Source: Bryobacteraceae bacterium
Lineage (GTDB): Bacteria > Acidobacteriota > Terriglobia > Bryobacterales > Bryobacteraceae
Direction of reading: 5' to 3'
DNA length: 64,000 nt
Assembly (NCBI GenBank): GCA_019187195.1
Contig: JABAQT010000002.1
Span: 99,625-163,624 of the forward strand
The stretch's first letter is position 1; each line of letters begins with the position of its first letter. The notes under the pieces are model-generated. The model was given only the letters and a program-made list of their open reading frames with translations. It did no database searches and was not told the DNA's origin. This document shows positions 44,579 to 53,173 of this stretch, piece after piece. The position numbers and the translations under genes were made by a program.

Positions 44579-45421
44579 ATGTTCGAACTTTCTCATCCTG
44601 ATGTCGAGCGCGTTCTGCGCTTCGCCCTCGACGAGGATATCGGAGCCGGCGACATCACCACCCGGGCCACGGTCCCCGAATCACGGCAGGCCGAGGGCCG
44701 CTTCTTCGCGCGCGAGCCGCTCGTCCTCGCCGGCGTCGAACTGCTCCCCCGCCTCTACGGCTTGCGGGGCGGAGTCTCGAGCCTCGAGCTCCACCGCCGC
44801 GGCGGGGACTCCCTTTCCCCCGGCGATTGCCTGGCCACGGTGCGCGGCAAAGCCTGGACCCTCCTCGAAGTGGAACGCACCGCCCTCAACTTCCTCCAAA
44901 GACTGAGCGGCGTCGCCACGCTCGCGCGCCAGTACGCCGACGCCGTGAAACACACCCGCTGCCGTATTCTCGATACGCGCAAAACCACTCCCGGCCTCCG
45001 CCGCCTCGAGAAACTGGCCGTAGCCGCCGGCGGAGCCGTGAACCACCGCATGGGATTGTTCGATGCCATCCTCATCAAGAACAACCACATCACCGCCGCC
45101 GGAGGCGTCCGCGCCGCCCTCGAACGCGCCCTGCCGGCGGGCGTCCCCGTCGAAATCGAAGTCCGCACTCGCGAAGAACTCGAGGAAGCCCTCCACTGCG
45201 GTGCCTCGCGCCTCCTGCTCGACAACCTCACCCCACTCCAGGCCGCCGAATGGATCCGCTTCATCAACGGCCGCGCCACCGTCGAGCTCTCCGGCGGCAT
45301 CACGCTCGAAACCGTTCGCGCCTACGCCGAAACAGGAGCCGACTTCATCTCCTGCGGAGCCATCACCCACTCCGCCCGCGCCATGGATCTCAACTTCCGG
45401 ATTGAACTCGATGCCGTTTGA
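44579..45421 (+). CDS. nadC: Quinolinate phosphoribosyltransferase
   Basis: 280 residues. Family motifs are EDIGAGDITT near the start, ERTALNFLQRLSGVAT, the PRPP/quinolinate site ILDTRKTTPGLRRLEK, IKNNHI and IEVRTREELEEAL, and VELSGGITLETV near the C-terminus. It forms nicotinate mononucleotide from quinolinate. Its 3' end overlaps birA by 11 nt, so the two are co-translated. AAGAAGG upstream of the ATG is a reasonable ribosome site. Confidence 0.95.
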   Translation: MFELSHPDVERVLRFALDEDIGAGDITTRATVPESRQAEGRFFAREPLVLAGVELLPRLYGLRGGVSSLELHRRGGDSLSPGDCLATVRGKAWTLLEVERTALNFLQRLSGVATLARQYADAVKHTRCRILDTRKTTPGLRRLEKLAVAAGGAVNHRMGLFDAILIKNNHITAAGGVRAALERALPAGVPVEIEVRTREELEEALHCGASRLLLDNLTPLQAAEWIRFINGRATVELSGGITLETVRAYAETGADFISCGAITHSARAMDLNFRIELDAV

Positions 45422-46166
45422 CGCCGATTTCGCCGCCGCGCAACTGCCCGGACAAATGATTCTGTGGCTCGAACAGACCAACTCCACCATGCTCGATGCC
45501 GAGCGCCTCGCCGATGCCGGCTGCCCCTCGGGAACCGTCATTGGAGCGGATCTCCAAACCGCCGGCCAGGGCCGCCAGGGCCACTCCTGGCATTCGGAAA
45601 AAGAGAGCGGCTTGTATTTTTCCCTCGTGCTCCGCCTTCCCCTCCCTCCCGGCGACCTTCCCGTCCTCACCATGGCCCTCGGTCTCGCCGCCGCCGAAAC
45701 CATCGCCCAGCATTGCGGGATCCCCGTCGACCTTCGCTGGCCCAACGACGTGCTCGTGGACGGCAGAAAAGTGTGCGGCATCCTCGTCCAGCAGGCCCGC
45801 AATGCCCTCATCTGCGGCATCGGGCTGAACGTGAACCAGCAACTGTTCCCCGCCGGCCTCGCCCCGATCGCTACCTCGCTGCGCGCCGCCTCGGGGAAAG
45901 TCTTCTCCCGTGAGGCGCTCTTCGTCGCCCTGCTCTCCTCCATCGCCCGCCATACCTCCATCCTCACCGGACAGGGCAAACAGGCGGTCCTCGACCTGTT
46001 CACCCAGGCCTCCAGCTATGTGCGCGGACGGCGCGTGGTGGTCGACCAGGGCGGCGAGACTCTGTATGGAACCACGGAAGGAATGGACCCCGGCGGCTTC
46101 CTCATCCTGCGCCGCGACGATGGCTCCAGAACGCTCATCTTGGCCGGCGGCGTCCGTCCGGCTTGA
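45411..46166 (+). CDS. birA: Biotin protein ligase, without DNA-binding domain
   Basis: 251 residues. The ligase core has GQGRQGHSWHSE (the biotinyl-AMP loop), RWPNDVLVDGRKVCGILVQ with the catalytic Lys, and a small C-terminal SH3-like domain (ASSYVRGRRVVVD). It attaches biotin to carboxylase carrier proteins. The N-terminal HTH of E. coli BirA is missing, so it does not repress biotin genes. The ATG lies within nadC; longer upstream frame is a shadow. It precedes coaX by 18 nt, a common pairing. Confidence 0.92.
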   Translation: MPFDADFAAAQLPGQMILWLEQTNSTMLDAERLADAGCPSGTVIGADLQTAGQGRQGHSWHSEKESGLYFSLVLRLPLPPGDLPVLTMALGLAAAETIAQHCGIPVDLRWPNDVLVDGRKVCGILVQQARNALICGIGLNVNQQLFPAGLAPIATSLRAASGKVFSREALFVALLSSIARHTSILTGQGKQAVLDLFTQASSYVRGRRVVVDQGGETLYGTTEGMDPGGFLILRRDDGSRTLILAGGVRPA

Positions 46167-46184
46167 GGGAAGAAAGGACCCTGT

Positions 46185-46946
46185 ATGCTTCTCGCGCTCG
46201 ATGTCGGCAACACCAACGTCACCATCGGCATCTTCCAGGGCGAAACGCTCTCTTATCACTGGCGCCTGCGCACCGTGCGGGAACAGACGGCCGACGAATG
46301 GGGAATCCTGTTGCGCAATCTGTTTGCCCTCAGCCACCTCGCGCTCGATGGAATCAAAGGCATCGTCGTTGCCAGCGTCGTCCCCATCGTCGATTCGAAC
46401 CTCGCCCTCATGGCGCGCCGCTATTTCCATACCGAAGCCGTATTCGTCACCCCCCAAACCGATGCCGGCATCGCCGTTCTCTACGACAATCCGAATGAAG
46501 TCGGAGCGGACCGCGTGGTCAATGCCGTCGCCGCCTTCCACAAGTACGGCGGCCCCTGCATTGTCGTCGACCTCGGCACCGCCATCACCTTCGACGCCGT
46601 GACAGCGGCGGGAGAGTACCTGGGCGGCATCATCTGTCCCGGCATTGGAATCTCCATCGGAGGCCTCTTCGCCAAAACCGCCCGCCTGCCCATGGTCGAT
46701 TTCCGCGAACCCGAAAAGCTGATCGGCTCCAACACCGTGGGCAGCATCCAGTCCGGCCTGTTCTACGGAACCATTGAAATGATTGACGGCATCCTCGACC
46801 GTATGAAAAATACGATGGGCGCGCACGCCAGAACGGTCGCCACCGGCGGACAGGCCGCCCTCATCACCGGAGCCTCACGGCATTCGCTCACCCTCGACGA
46901 GGATCTCACGCTCGAAGGATTGCGGTTGATATGGCAGAGGAGATAA
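46185..46946 (+). CDS. coaX: Type III pantothenate kinase
   Basis: 253 residues of the ASKHA fold. Motifs are MLLALDVGNTNVTIGI at the start, VGADRVVNAVAAFHKY and VVDLGTAITFDAV in the middle, and GIGISIGGLFAKTARLP with TVGSIQSGLFYG. It phosphorylates pantothenate as the first step of CoA synthesis. A GGAAGAAAGGA tract before the ATG serves as ribosome site. Its end overlaps the next gene by 16 nt, placing four genes (nadC, birA, coaX, unknown) in one unit. Confidence 0.94.
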   Translation: MLLALDVGNTNVTIGIFQGETLSYHWRLRTVREQTADEWGILLRNLFALSHLALDGIKGIVVASVVPIVDSNLALMARRYFHTEAVFVTPQTDAGIAVLYDNPNEVGADRVVNAVAAFHKYGGPCIVVDLGTAITFDAVTAAGEYLGGIICPGIGISIGGLFAKTARLPMVDFREPEKLIGSNTVGSIQSGLFYGTIEMIDGILDRMKNTMGAHARTVATGGQAALITGASRHSLTLDEDLTLEGLRLIWQRR

Positions 46947-47635
46947 CCCAATCCGCCGAACACTGGCCTTCGAACTACTTCAACTACTTCACGGAGATTG
47001 AGGAACACTTCCAGCGCGCCCGCGGCACGGGCCTCTTCCTGCTCTCCCCCCTCGATTGGGCGCTCATTGAAACCTGGAAGAACAGCGGCGTCCCCCTGGA
47101 AGCGGTCGTGCGCGGCATCGATGCCGCATTCGCCAAGTGGCGAGCCCGCAAGAGCGGGATCCGCCAGGTGAACTCCCTCGCCTACTGCGCGCAAGCGGTG
47201 ATCGAGGAAGCCAGGATCCTCGCCAACGCCGGCCCCGCCGCCCCGCGCGAGGCCGAGGCTCCCTTCTCCGCTTCCGAACTCGAAGCCTTCCTCGGTGGAA
47301 ACGCCCGCCGGTTGCGCGAATGCGGCCGTCCGGCGTTTAGCGAAATCGCCGCTTCCCTCGACCGTCTCGCCGCCGAATCCGGTGAATACCTCCGCCGCCT
47401 CGAGGAACTCGAACAGCGCCTCACCGCCCTCGAAGACAAACTCCTCGCCTCCGCCCGTTCAGAACAAACAGAAGAGGATTTGTTTCAGGCGCGCCGTGAA
47501 CTCGACTCCTACCTCCGCCCGTACCGGGGAAAGATGTCCGCCAGCCAGTTGACCATGCTCGAAAAACAGTTCCTCGACCGGGCGCTGTTTGAAAAGACAG
47601 GCGCGCCCCGGCTCAGCCTCTTCTACTTGCGTTGA
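46931..47635 (+). CDS. Conserved hypothetical protein following coaX
   Basis: 234 residues, soluble and mostly helical, with no signal peptide. The N-terminal part (WPSNYFNYFTEIEEHFQRARG) is followed by PLDWALIETWKNSGVPLEAVVRGIDAAF and a Lys/Arg-rich loop; the middle has a coiled-coil-prone stretch (LRRLEELEQRLTALEDKL). The pattern recurs in Acidobacteria near coaX. It resembles part of a replication or DNA-binding helper (ORF-like winged region) but I would not name a function. It overlaps coaX by 16 nt. Confidence 0.78.
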   Translation: MAEEITQSAEHWPSNYFNYFTEIEEHFQRARGTGLFLLSPLDWALIETWKNSGVPLEAVVRGIDAAFAKWRARKSGIRQVNSLAYCAQAVIEEARILANAGPAAPREAEAPFSASELEAFLGGNARRLRECGRPAFSEIAASLDRLAAESGEYLRRLEELEQRLTALEDKLLASARSEQTEEDLFQARRELDSYLRPYRGKMSASQLTMLEKQFLDRALFEKTGAPRLSLFYLR

Positions 47636-47665
47636 GTGCGCGCCGCTTATCCATCCGGCCGTCTT

Positions 47666-47674
47666 TGCTATGAT
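47666..47674 (+). promoter_or_regulatory. Extended -10 element before the broken gene
   Basis: TGcTATGAT, with a GTG start 8 nt after the hexamer at 47682. It matches the leaderless pattern in this window. Confidence 0.4.
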
Positions 47675-47681
47675 TCCAACG

Positions 47682-48041
47682 GTGCTCCGGGGGCTTCTTC
47701 TTATCCTCTTGCTCGTGCCGCCCGCGGACGGTGAAACCTTGGAAGACGCCGTTCGCACATTCGCCAGGCTCATCTCCCCATGCTGGCTCCCGGAGCGCCC
47801 TCCTGGCTTTCCCTATCGGCATACCCTTGCCACCCCCCGTGGTCGCCAAGCCGGACTTTGCGATAGAATTCACGAGCGCCACCGAAATACTCCGGAAGCG
47901 GAAGGATACCCATTTCCCAACGCCGTTGCACAAGTGGAGGAGCAGGCGCGGCCGCCGCATCCGTTCCCGGTTGCCGATGGCCGCGCCCACCTTTTGCCTG
48001 CCCTGGAACTTGTCCCACACCCGCCGCGTCCTTATCATTAA
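47682..48041 (+). pseudogene. Probable frameshifted secreted-protein gene
   Basis: The frame from GTG at 47682 opens with a convincing Sec signal (MLRGLLLILLLVPPADG) and a helix ETLEDAVRTFARLIS like the start of a family of acidobacterial secreted proteins. After about residue 32 the text turns into Pro/Arg/His-rich sequence resembling an out-of-frame reading, up to the stop at 48041. I infer a frameshift near 47775 in a decaying gene; a genuine small secreted protein is the alternative. Confidence 0.35.
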
Positions 48042-48119
48042 CCGCGCTATGTGGTTAACGTTTCCCTCTCATGCAGTCGATGGGAAGAGTGGAAGGCTTG
48101 AAAGAGACCAGGTGATCGA

Positions 48120-48731
48120 ATGGATATCATCGGCGCCCGCAAGTTCGTGGAAATCCCAGGCGGGAAGCAGCATGAGCTTCCTCCCCTCCTCATCCACCGT
48201 TCTCTCCATTTCCCCAGACTCGACAAACTGATGAACATGGCCGCCGGCATCGTCGAAAGCGAGGACATGCTGGCGCCTTCCCCCTTCCCCGAAGAGTTGT
48301 CCGTCCTCGACCAGCGCAAAATGGAACTCGCCATCCACCTCGTCGAAAACTACCAGGGCCTCGTTCTGCACTGGCGTTGGGGCGAAGACATCCTCGAATG
48401 GATCCGCCAGTGCGAGATCACCTTCGAGTCCCGCCAGGATCTGCGCCATCTGCTTCATGGCGACGTGTGGCCTCACGCCGGCCGCAGCAGCTTTGTTCAA
48501 CTGCTCGAGGACAAAGACGTCCCCACCGATGGCATCGACATGGAAAAAGCGGTCGGGCTCCGCCTCACTTTTCGCCACCCCCCGCCCCTGTCCTGCTTCT
48601 CCAACCAGTTCCTGTTCTATTTGAAGGACTCGGTCGGCAATTCCGCCTACCAGGCCTGGGCCAGCAAGAACCCCGCGCCCGTCAGTTCTCTCCCTCCCGA
48701 ACGCTTTACCCTGCAAGTGCTCGAAATGTGA
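48120..48731 (+). CDS. Hypothetical protein, unknown
   Basis: 203 residues, soluble, no signal peptide. Text such as LDKLMNMAAGIVESEDMLAP, VLDQRKMELAIHLVENYQG and RWGEDILEWIRQCEITFES has normal composition for a folded helical/beta protein. I recognise no domain. The reverse strand is also open over this stretch, but with Gly/Ala/Val/Glu-rich text typical of a shadow. It converges on the RDD protein (14-nt gap). Function cannot be guessed. Confidence 0.65.
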   Translation: MDIIGARKFVEIPGGKQHELPPLLIHRSLHFPRLDKLMNMAAGIVESEDMLAPSPFPEELSVLDQRKMELAIHLVENYQGLVLHWRWGEDILEWIRQCEITFESRQDLRHLLHGDVWPHAGRSSFVQLLEDKDVPTDGIDMEKAVGLRLTFRHPPPLSCFSNQFLFYLKDSVGNSAYQAWASKNPAPVSSLPPERFTLQVLEM

Positions 48732-48745
48732 TCGCGGAAATCGCG

Positions 48746-49609
48746 TTATCTCTTCGGATAACGCAGCAGACGTGCCCGGGGCGTCGGGAACGTCTTCGAC
48801 ATGTGGTCGTGCCACGTGAGATGCTCTTCATCCACCAGTCCCCACACCAGCCCCAATCCCCCGGCCGCCAGGCTGATGAAGGATCCCAGAAGCCGCTGCA
48901 TGCGCTGTCCGCGGTGCGGAACGACCCCATCAAAAGAGATCAGGCGCAACCCCGACCACCGCATCCCCACGCTGTCCGTCCCCGCCAGACACCACAGCAA
49001 CCGGTACAGCACCAGCGTCGCAAAAGCCATGAATCCATAGAGCGGTAGCGTCGTCTTGTTCAGTATCACCTTCGCCCCCGCCAGATGGAAAATGATGAGG
49101 AAAATCCCCAGGCTGATCAGCATCATGCTTCCATCGAGCATCGCCGCCATTATCCGGTGAGCCGGCAACGCCACCGGAGCGTCGCAATAAATCGATGAGT
49201 CGGCTGGTGCATGGTCCGGCTGGGCAACCGGAAACGCCAGACGCTGCTGCCCTTGATCGCGCGCCGTAACCGTCCGTGTTCCCCCCGGCAAAGTTACCCG
49301 CCCGCCTGCCTCCTTCCGGGTTGCTTCCCGGCGCCCCGGGCCACCCGGCAGTTCCACCACCCGCAGCCGTTCCCGCGAAGGCCCCGAAGAGGGAGGAAAC
49401 AGAGACTCCTGCCGCGGTGCGGCCGCTGGTTCCACCTCGCTGCGAACAGCCTGGCTGCGCTCAGGCTGCAGGACCGGCGCAACCGATAATCTGCTCACCG
49501 GAGCCGCTGCCCCCGCAAGCCGCGGCGAAGCCACTGACAGTCTCCGCCCGCATCTCACGCAACGGTGATCATGCGCCGTGTTTCCTGCCCCGCAATAGCG
49601 GCAATTCAT
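48746..49609 (-). CDS. RDD-family membrane protein with N-terminal zinc ribbon
   Basis: 287 residues from MNCRYCGAGNTAHD. The N-terminus has a four-Cys zinc ribbon (CRYCG and CVRCGRR); a long Pro/Arg-rich linker (30-150) follows, then the RDD domain with three transmembrane helices: RIMAAMLDGSMMLISLGIF containing Arg and Asp, KTTLPLYGFMAF and a third near WCLAGTDSVGMRWSGLRL. RDD proteins are thought to act as cation antiporters or membrane scaffolds. I chose the inner ATG because the zinc ribbon starts there. Confidence 0.85.
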   Translation of the reverse strand: MNCRYCGAGNTAHDHRCVRCGRRLSVASPRLAGAAAPVSRLSVAPVLQPERSQAVRSEVEPAAAPRQESLFPPSSGPSRERLRVVELPGGPGRREATRKEAGGRVTLPGGTRTVTARDQGQQRLAFPVAQPDHAPADSSIYCDAPVALPAHRIMAAMLDGSMMLISLGIFLIIFHLAGAKVILNKTTLPLYGFMAFATLVLYRLLWCLAGTDSVGMRWSGLRLISFDGVVPHRGQRMQRLLGSFISLAAGGLGLVWGLVDEEHLTWHDHMSKTFPTPRARLLRYPKR

Positions 49610-49636
49610 AGTGCGTCCCGTCGCGAAAAGGCGGGC

Positions 49637-49666
49637 TTGCTTTGCGCGCAATCACCATGCTAGGGT
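49637..49666 (+). promoter_or_regulatory. lptD promoter
   Basis: TTGCTT at 49637-49642, an 18-bp spacer and an extended -10 TGcTAGGGT ending at 49666. The TTG start at 49673 is exactly 7 nt later, supporting both a leaderless mRNA and the choice of TTG. Confidence 0.5.
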
Positions 49667-49672
49667 TGCGGG

Positions 49673-52066
49673 TTGAAGCGCGCTCGCCGACCTCTCCAGT
49701 ACCCCTCATACCTAAGTAACATAGTTCGCTCAATTTGTCACTTCATTTTTTTCTGTAACTTGTTGTTTTATTTCTGTACTAACTTCGCCCGGGCCCAAGC
49801 ACCCGGTCCGCCAGCCCCTCCCTTCCATCGGCCCATCCCCCGCCCGCCGGCCTCCACCTCTCAAAATCCCGCCCCCGGAGCCGTGCGCGCCGGAGCCCCC
49901 GAACCCGATGAGATCCTCGTCTCCGCCGTCACGCAGGAGCGTGAAGGTTCGGTCTACAAACTCCGCGGCAAAGTCCGCCTCGAAACCCGCGAAGCGCTCC
50001 TCGAAGCCGACGAGGTCGACTACGATGAAGACACCGGTGATTCGGAAGCCCGCGGCAACGTCCACTTCAAACACTTCGCCGGAAGCGAAGAACTATGGTG
50101 CGCCCGCGCCGTCTACAACTTGAACGAGGAGACCGGAAAATTCTATAACGTACGCGGTACGTCACCGGCTAAGATCGACCCTCGCCCAGGCATTCTCCAA
50201 ACCACAAACCCCTTTACGTTTCAAGGAAATTGGGCGGAACGTCTCAAGGATCGCTACATCCTGCACGACGGCTTTATCACCAACTGCAAACTCCCCAACC
50301 CCATCTGGACCCTGCGCGCCCCGAAGTTCGACATCATCCCCAACGACCGCGCCCTCGCCTACAAAGCCTGGTTCAAGGTCCGCTGGCTGCCCCTCTTCTA
50401 CACCCCGATGTTCTACAAGAGCCTCCGGAAACGCCCGCGCCGCAGCGGCCTGCTCACCCCCAACATCGGAAACTCCTCGCGCCGTGGAAAAATGATCGGA
50501 GCCGGCTACTACTGGGCCATCAACCGCAGCTACGACCTCTCCTACCGCTCTCAGTTGTTCACCCAACGCGGATTCGCCCACACCATCGATTTCCGCGGCA
50601 AGCCCACCCAGCGCTCCGACTTCAACTTCTACTTGTATGGCGTGAACGACCGCGGCTATGATCCCGGAAACGGGGAGTTGATCAAGCAGGGCGGCTTCCT
50701 CATCACCATGGACGGCCGCGCCGACCTGGGACGCGGCTTCTATGCGCGAGGCGTGGTAAATTACCTGTCCTCATTCACTTTCCGGCAAGCCTTCACCGAA
50801 AGCTTCAATGAGGCTATCTTCTCCGAAGTCCAGTCCGTGGGCTTCATCACCAAACACTGGTCCACCTTTGGACTCAATTTCGTCTCCTCCCGCAAGGAGA
50901 ACTTCCAGAGTCCTGCCGAAGGCGACAAGATCACCATCCGCAGGCTCCCTCAGGTCGAGTTCAACTCGCGCGACCGCCTCATCAACACCAAACTCCTCCC
51001 CGTCTGGGTGTCCTTCGATTCCACCGCCGGTCTCCTGCGCCGCACCCAGCCTCAGTTCCAGTCCCGCGCTTTTGTGCAGCGCATGGACGTCGAACCGCGC
51101 ATCATGACCGCCATCCGTTGGAAGGACTTCAGCATCCTTCCCTCCTATTCCATCCGCGAAACCTACACCGGATCGTCCTTCGATCCCTCCACGCAAACCG
51201 TCTCCGGCCGGAACATTACACGCAGCGCGCGCGAACTCGGCATCGACATCGTGCCCCCATCCTTCGCCAGAACCTTCGACGCGCCCAAGTGGCTGGGAAA
51301 GAAGATGAAGCACGTCATCGAACCCCGGGCCAGCTTCCACTACGTCAGCGGCATCGACAACTTCAAGGACCTCATCCATTTCGATGAAACCGAACTGATG
51401 ACCAACACCACCGAAGCCGAGGTGTCCGTCGCCAACCGCTTCTTCGTCAAAAAGGAAAGCGGCGAAGTCATCGAGGCCTTCAGTTGGCAGGTCTGGCACA
51501 AGCGCTACTTCGATCCCACCTTTGGAGGAGCCCTCAACTCCGATCAGCGCAACGTCATTCTTTCCTCCGCCGAACTCTCCGGCTACGCCTATTTCAACGG
51601 CCCGCGCAACTATTCCCCCATCGTTTCCGCCATGCGCGTCTCCCCCATGGGGAACGCCGGCATCGAGTGGCGTACCGACTACGACCCTCTTTTCAAGCGC
51701 TTCACCAACTCCTCCATCACCGCCGATGCCCGCTTCTCCCGCTATTTCCTCTCCATCGGCCACGCACTGGTCAAGAACGACGACAAGCTTTCCCCTCCTT
51801 TCAACCAGTTCCGCGGACTGTTCGGAATCGGAAACGAAAGCCGCCGCGGCTGGAACGCCGCCTTCAGCGCCTACTACGACTTCAGCCGCGGCGTGATGAA
51901 CTTCGCCACCACCCAGGTCACTTACAACTCCGATTGCTGCGGCCTGTCCTTCCAGTTCCGCCGTTTCAACTTCGGAGCCCGCAACGAGAACCAGTTCCGC
52001 GTCGCCTTCGCCATCGCCAACATCGGCACCTTCGGCACCCTCAAACGGCAGGAACGTATCTTCTAA
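49673..52066 (+). CDS. lptD: LptD, outer-membrane LPS assembly barrel
   Basis: 797 residues. After an unusually AT-rich signal segment (CHFIFFCNLLFYFCTNFARAQA) comes the periplasmic OstA beta-jellyroll (about 85-190, EREGSVYKLRGKVRLETRE and ARGNVHFKHFAGSEEL), then a beta-barrel of about 550 residues with alternating aromatic strands (GAGYYWAINRSYDLSYRSQLF, FNFYLYGVNDRGYDPG). It inserts lipopolysaccharide into the outer leaflet, so the organism has LPS. No paired LptE is nearby. Two Cys (NSDCCGLSF) lie near the C-terminus, a position used for disulfides in LptD. Confidence 0.9.
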   Translation: MKRARRPLQYPSYLSNIVRSICHFIFFCNLLFYFCTNFARAQAPGPPAPPFHRPIPRPPASTSQNPAPGAVRAGAPEPDEILVSAVTQEREGSVYKLRGKVRLETREALLEADEVDYDEDTGDSEARGNVHFKHFAGSEELWCARAVYNLNEETGKFYNVRGTSPAKIDPRPGILQTTNPFTFQGNWAERLKDRYILHDGFITNCKLPNPIWTLRAPKFDIIPNDRALAYKAWFKVRWLPLFYTPMFYKSLRKRPRRSGLLTPNIGNSSRRGKMIGAGYYWAINRSYDLSYRSQLFTQRGFAHTIDFRGKPTQRSDFNFYLYGVNDRGYDPGNGELIKQGGFLITMDGRADLGRGFYARGVVNYLSSFTFRQAFTESFNEAIFSEVQSVGFITKHWSTFGLNFVSSRKENFQSPAEGDKITIRRLPQVEFNSRDRLINTKLLPVWVSFDSTAGLLRRTQPQFQSRAFVQRMDVEPRIMTAIRWKDFSILPSYSIRETYTGSSFDPSTQTVSGRNITRSARELGIDIVPPSFARTFDAPKWLGKKMKHVIEPRASFHYVSGIDNFKDLIHFDETELMTNTTEAEVSVANRFFVKKESGEVIEAFSWQVWHKRYFDPTFGGALNSDQRNVILSSAELSGYAYFNGPRNYSPIVSAMRVSPMGNAGIEWRTDYDPLFKRFTNSSITADARFSRYFLSIGHALVKNDDKLSPPFNQFRGLFGIGNESRRGWNAAFSAYYDFSRGVMNFATTQVTYNSDCCGLSFQFRRFNFGARNENQFRVAFAIANIGTFGTLKRQERIF

Positions 52067-52099
52067 AGCCCACAAGCGCTGTGCCCCTCGCAAAAAAGC

Positions 52100-53173
52100 C
52101 TACGCCCGCCGCAAACCCAACCCCGGCCCCTCCGGCAAAATCAGCTTCCCCTCCTTCACCGTAACCCCCCGGTAGGGATCATTGGCGATCAGCAGGTTCC
52201 CATCAAGGTCCGCCATATCCACCAGCGGCGAAAGATGGGCCGCCGCCGTCACCGTCACCGAACTCGAAATCATGCACCCCAGCATCACCTTCATCCCCAC
52301 TGCCCGCGCCACCTGAATCATCCGGTAGGCCTCGAGCATCCCGCCGCACTTGTCCAGCTTGATATTCACTCCGTCGTATGCCTGCGCCAGTTTCGGAATA
52401 TCCGATGGATGCTTGCACGCCTCATCCGCGAACACCGGAATGTTCACCTTGCCCCGCAGCCACCTCATCTCTTCAAACATCTCCGCCGGCATCGGCTGCT
52501 CGATCATCTCCACCCCGTGAGCCTCCAGCCACTTGATCTTCCCTAACGCCTCCTCCTTCGATTTCCATCCCTCGTTGGCATCGACGCGCAGCGGTTTCTT
52601 CGTCACACTGCGCACCGCCTCGATGGTGGCTTCATCCGTATCGAGACCCACCTTCACCTTCAGCACCGGATAGGGAGCCGCCTCGCGCGTCTTCTGCCGG
52701 GTGATCTCCGGCGTATCGATTCCGATCGAAAACGTCGTCACCGGCGTGTCCCGCGCGTCGAGTCCGAAATAGCGGTACAGCGGAATCCCTATCTTCTGCC
52801 CCACCCAATCCATCACCGCGATGTCGATCGCCGCCTTGCCCGCCCACTCCCCATCGATCCGCCGGAAAACCTCCCCGAGCGTCTTCGAAAAAGCCCGCGG
52901 ATCGGCCGCCTTCAGAAATCCCCGAACCGATTCCACCGCCTTGCGCGCCGATTCCGCCGATTCGTGATAACGGACAATCGGAGCGCCCTCCCCCCGCCCC
53001 GTCATGCCGTCGCGCGTCAATCGCACGTGCAGCGTATCCCGGTAATCGCTCGACGACATGACCGTGGTCCACGTATGCCGTAACTTCAGCCGCACTATCT
53101 CCGTCTCGAAACCGTCCTTCCCCGCCGCCAGCATCGCGGCCGGAACCGTGCCCAGGAACTCTCTGCGCTTCAT
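52100..53173 (-). CDS. Dipeptide (L-Ala-D/L-Glu) epimerase, enolase superfamily
   Basis: 357 residues from MKRREFLGTVPAAML. Enolase-superfamily catalytic groups are present: LKVKVG (Lys172/Lys174), RVDANEGW (Asp198), EQPMP (Glu225), FADEACK (Asp250) and NIKLDKCGG (Lys272). This set and its neighbour match Bacillus YkfB and E. coli YcjG, which epimerise murein dipeptides for recycling. The start has a twin-arginine-like KRREFLG and a short hydrophobic run, which is odd for a normally cytoplasmic enzyme. It overlaps the NlpC/P60 gene by 4 nt (ATGA at 53170-53173). Confidence 0.88.
   Translation of the reverse strand: MKRREFLGTVPAAMLAAGKDGFETEIVRLKLRHTWTTVMSSSDYRDTLHVRLTRDGMTGRGEGAPIVRYHESAESARKAVESVRGFLKAADPRAFSKTLGEVFRRIDGEWAGKAAIDIAVMDWVGQKIGIPLYRYFGLDARDTPVTTFSIGIDTPEITRQKTREAAPYPVLKVKVGLDTDEATIEAVRSVTKKPLRVDANEGWKSKEEALGKIKWLEAHGVEMIEQPMPAEMFEEMRWLRGKVNIPVFADEACKHPSDIPKLAQAYDGVNIKLDKCGGMLEAYRMIQVARAVGMKVMLGCMISSSVTVTAAAHLSPLVDMADLDGNLLIANDPYRGVTVKEGKLILPEGPGLGLRRA

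Larger units (their letters stand above)
47636..48119. other. Gap with a probable broken secreted-protein gene
   Basis: About 480 nt without a complete supported gene. Only the first third holds a convincing start (see the entry at 47682); the rest shows no frame with normal composition on either strand. TTAACC and GGTTAA arms near 48037-48057 form a small inverted repeat of unknown meaning. Confidence 0.5.

Noticed and set aside
48069..48815. Minus-strand frame over the hypothetical gene at 48120
   Set aside because: Gly/Ala/Val/Glu-rich shadow text; the plus-strand frame has better composition and fits between its neighbours.
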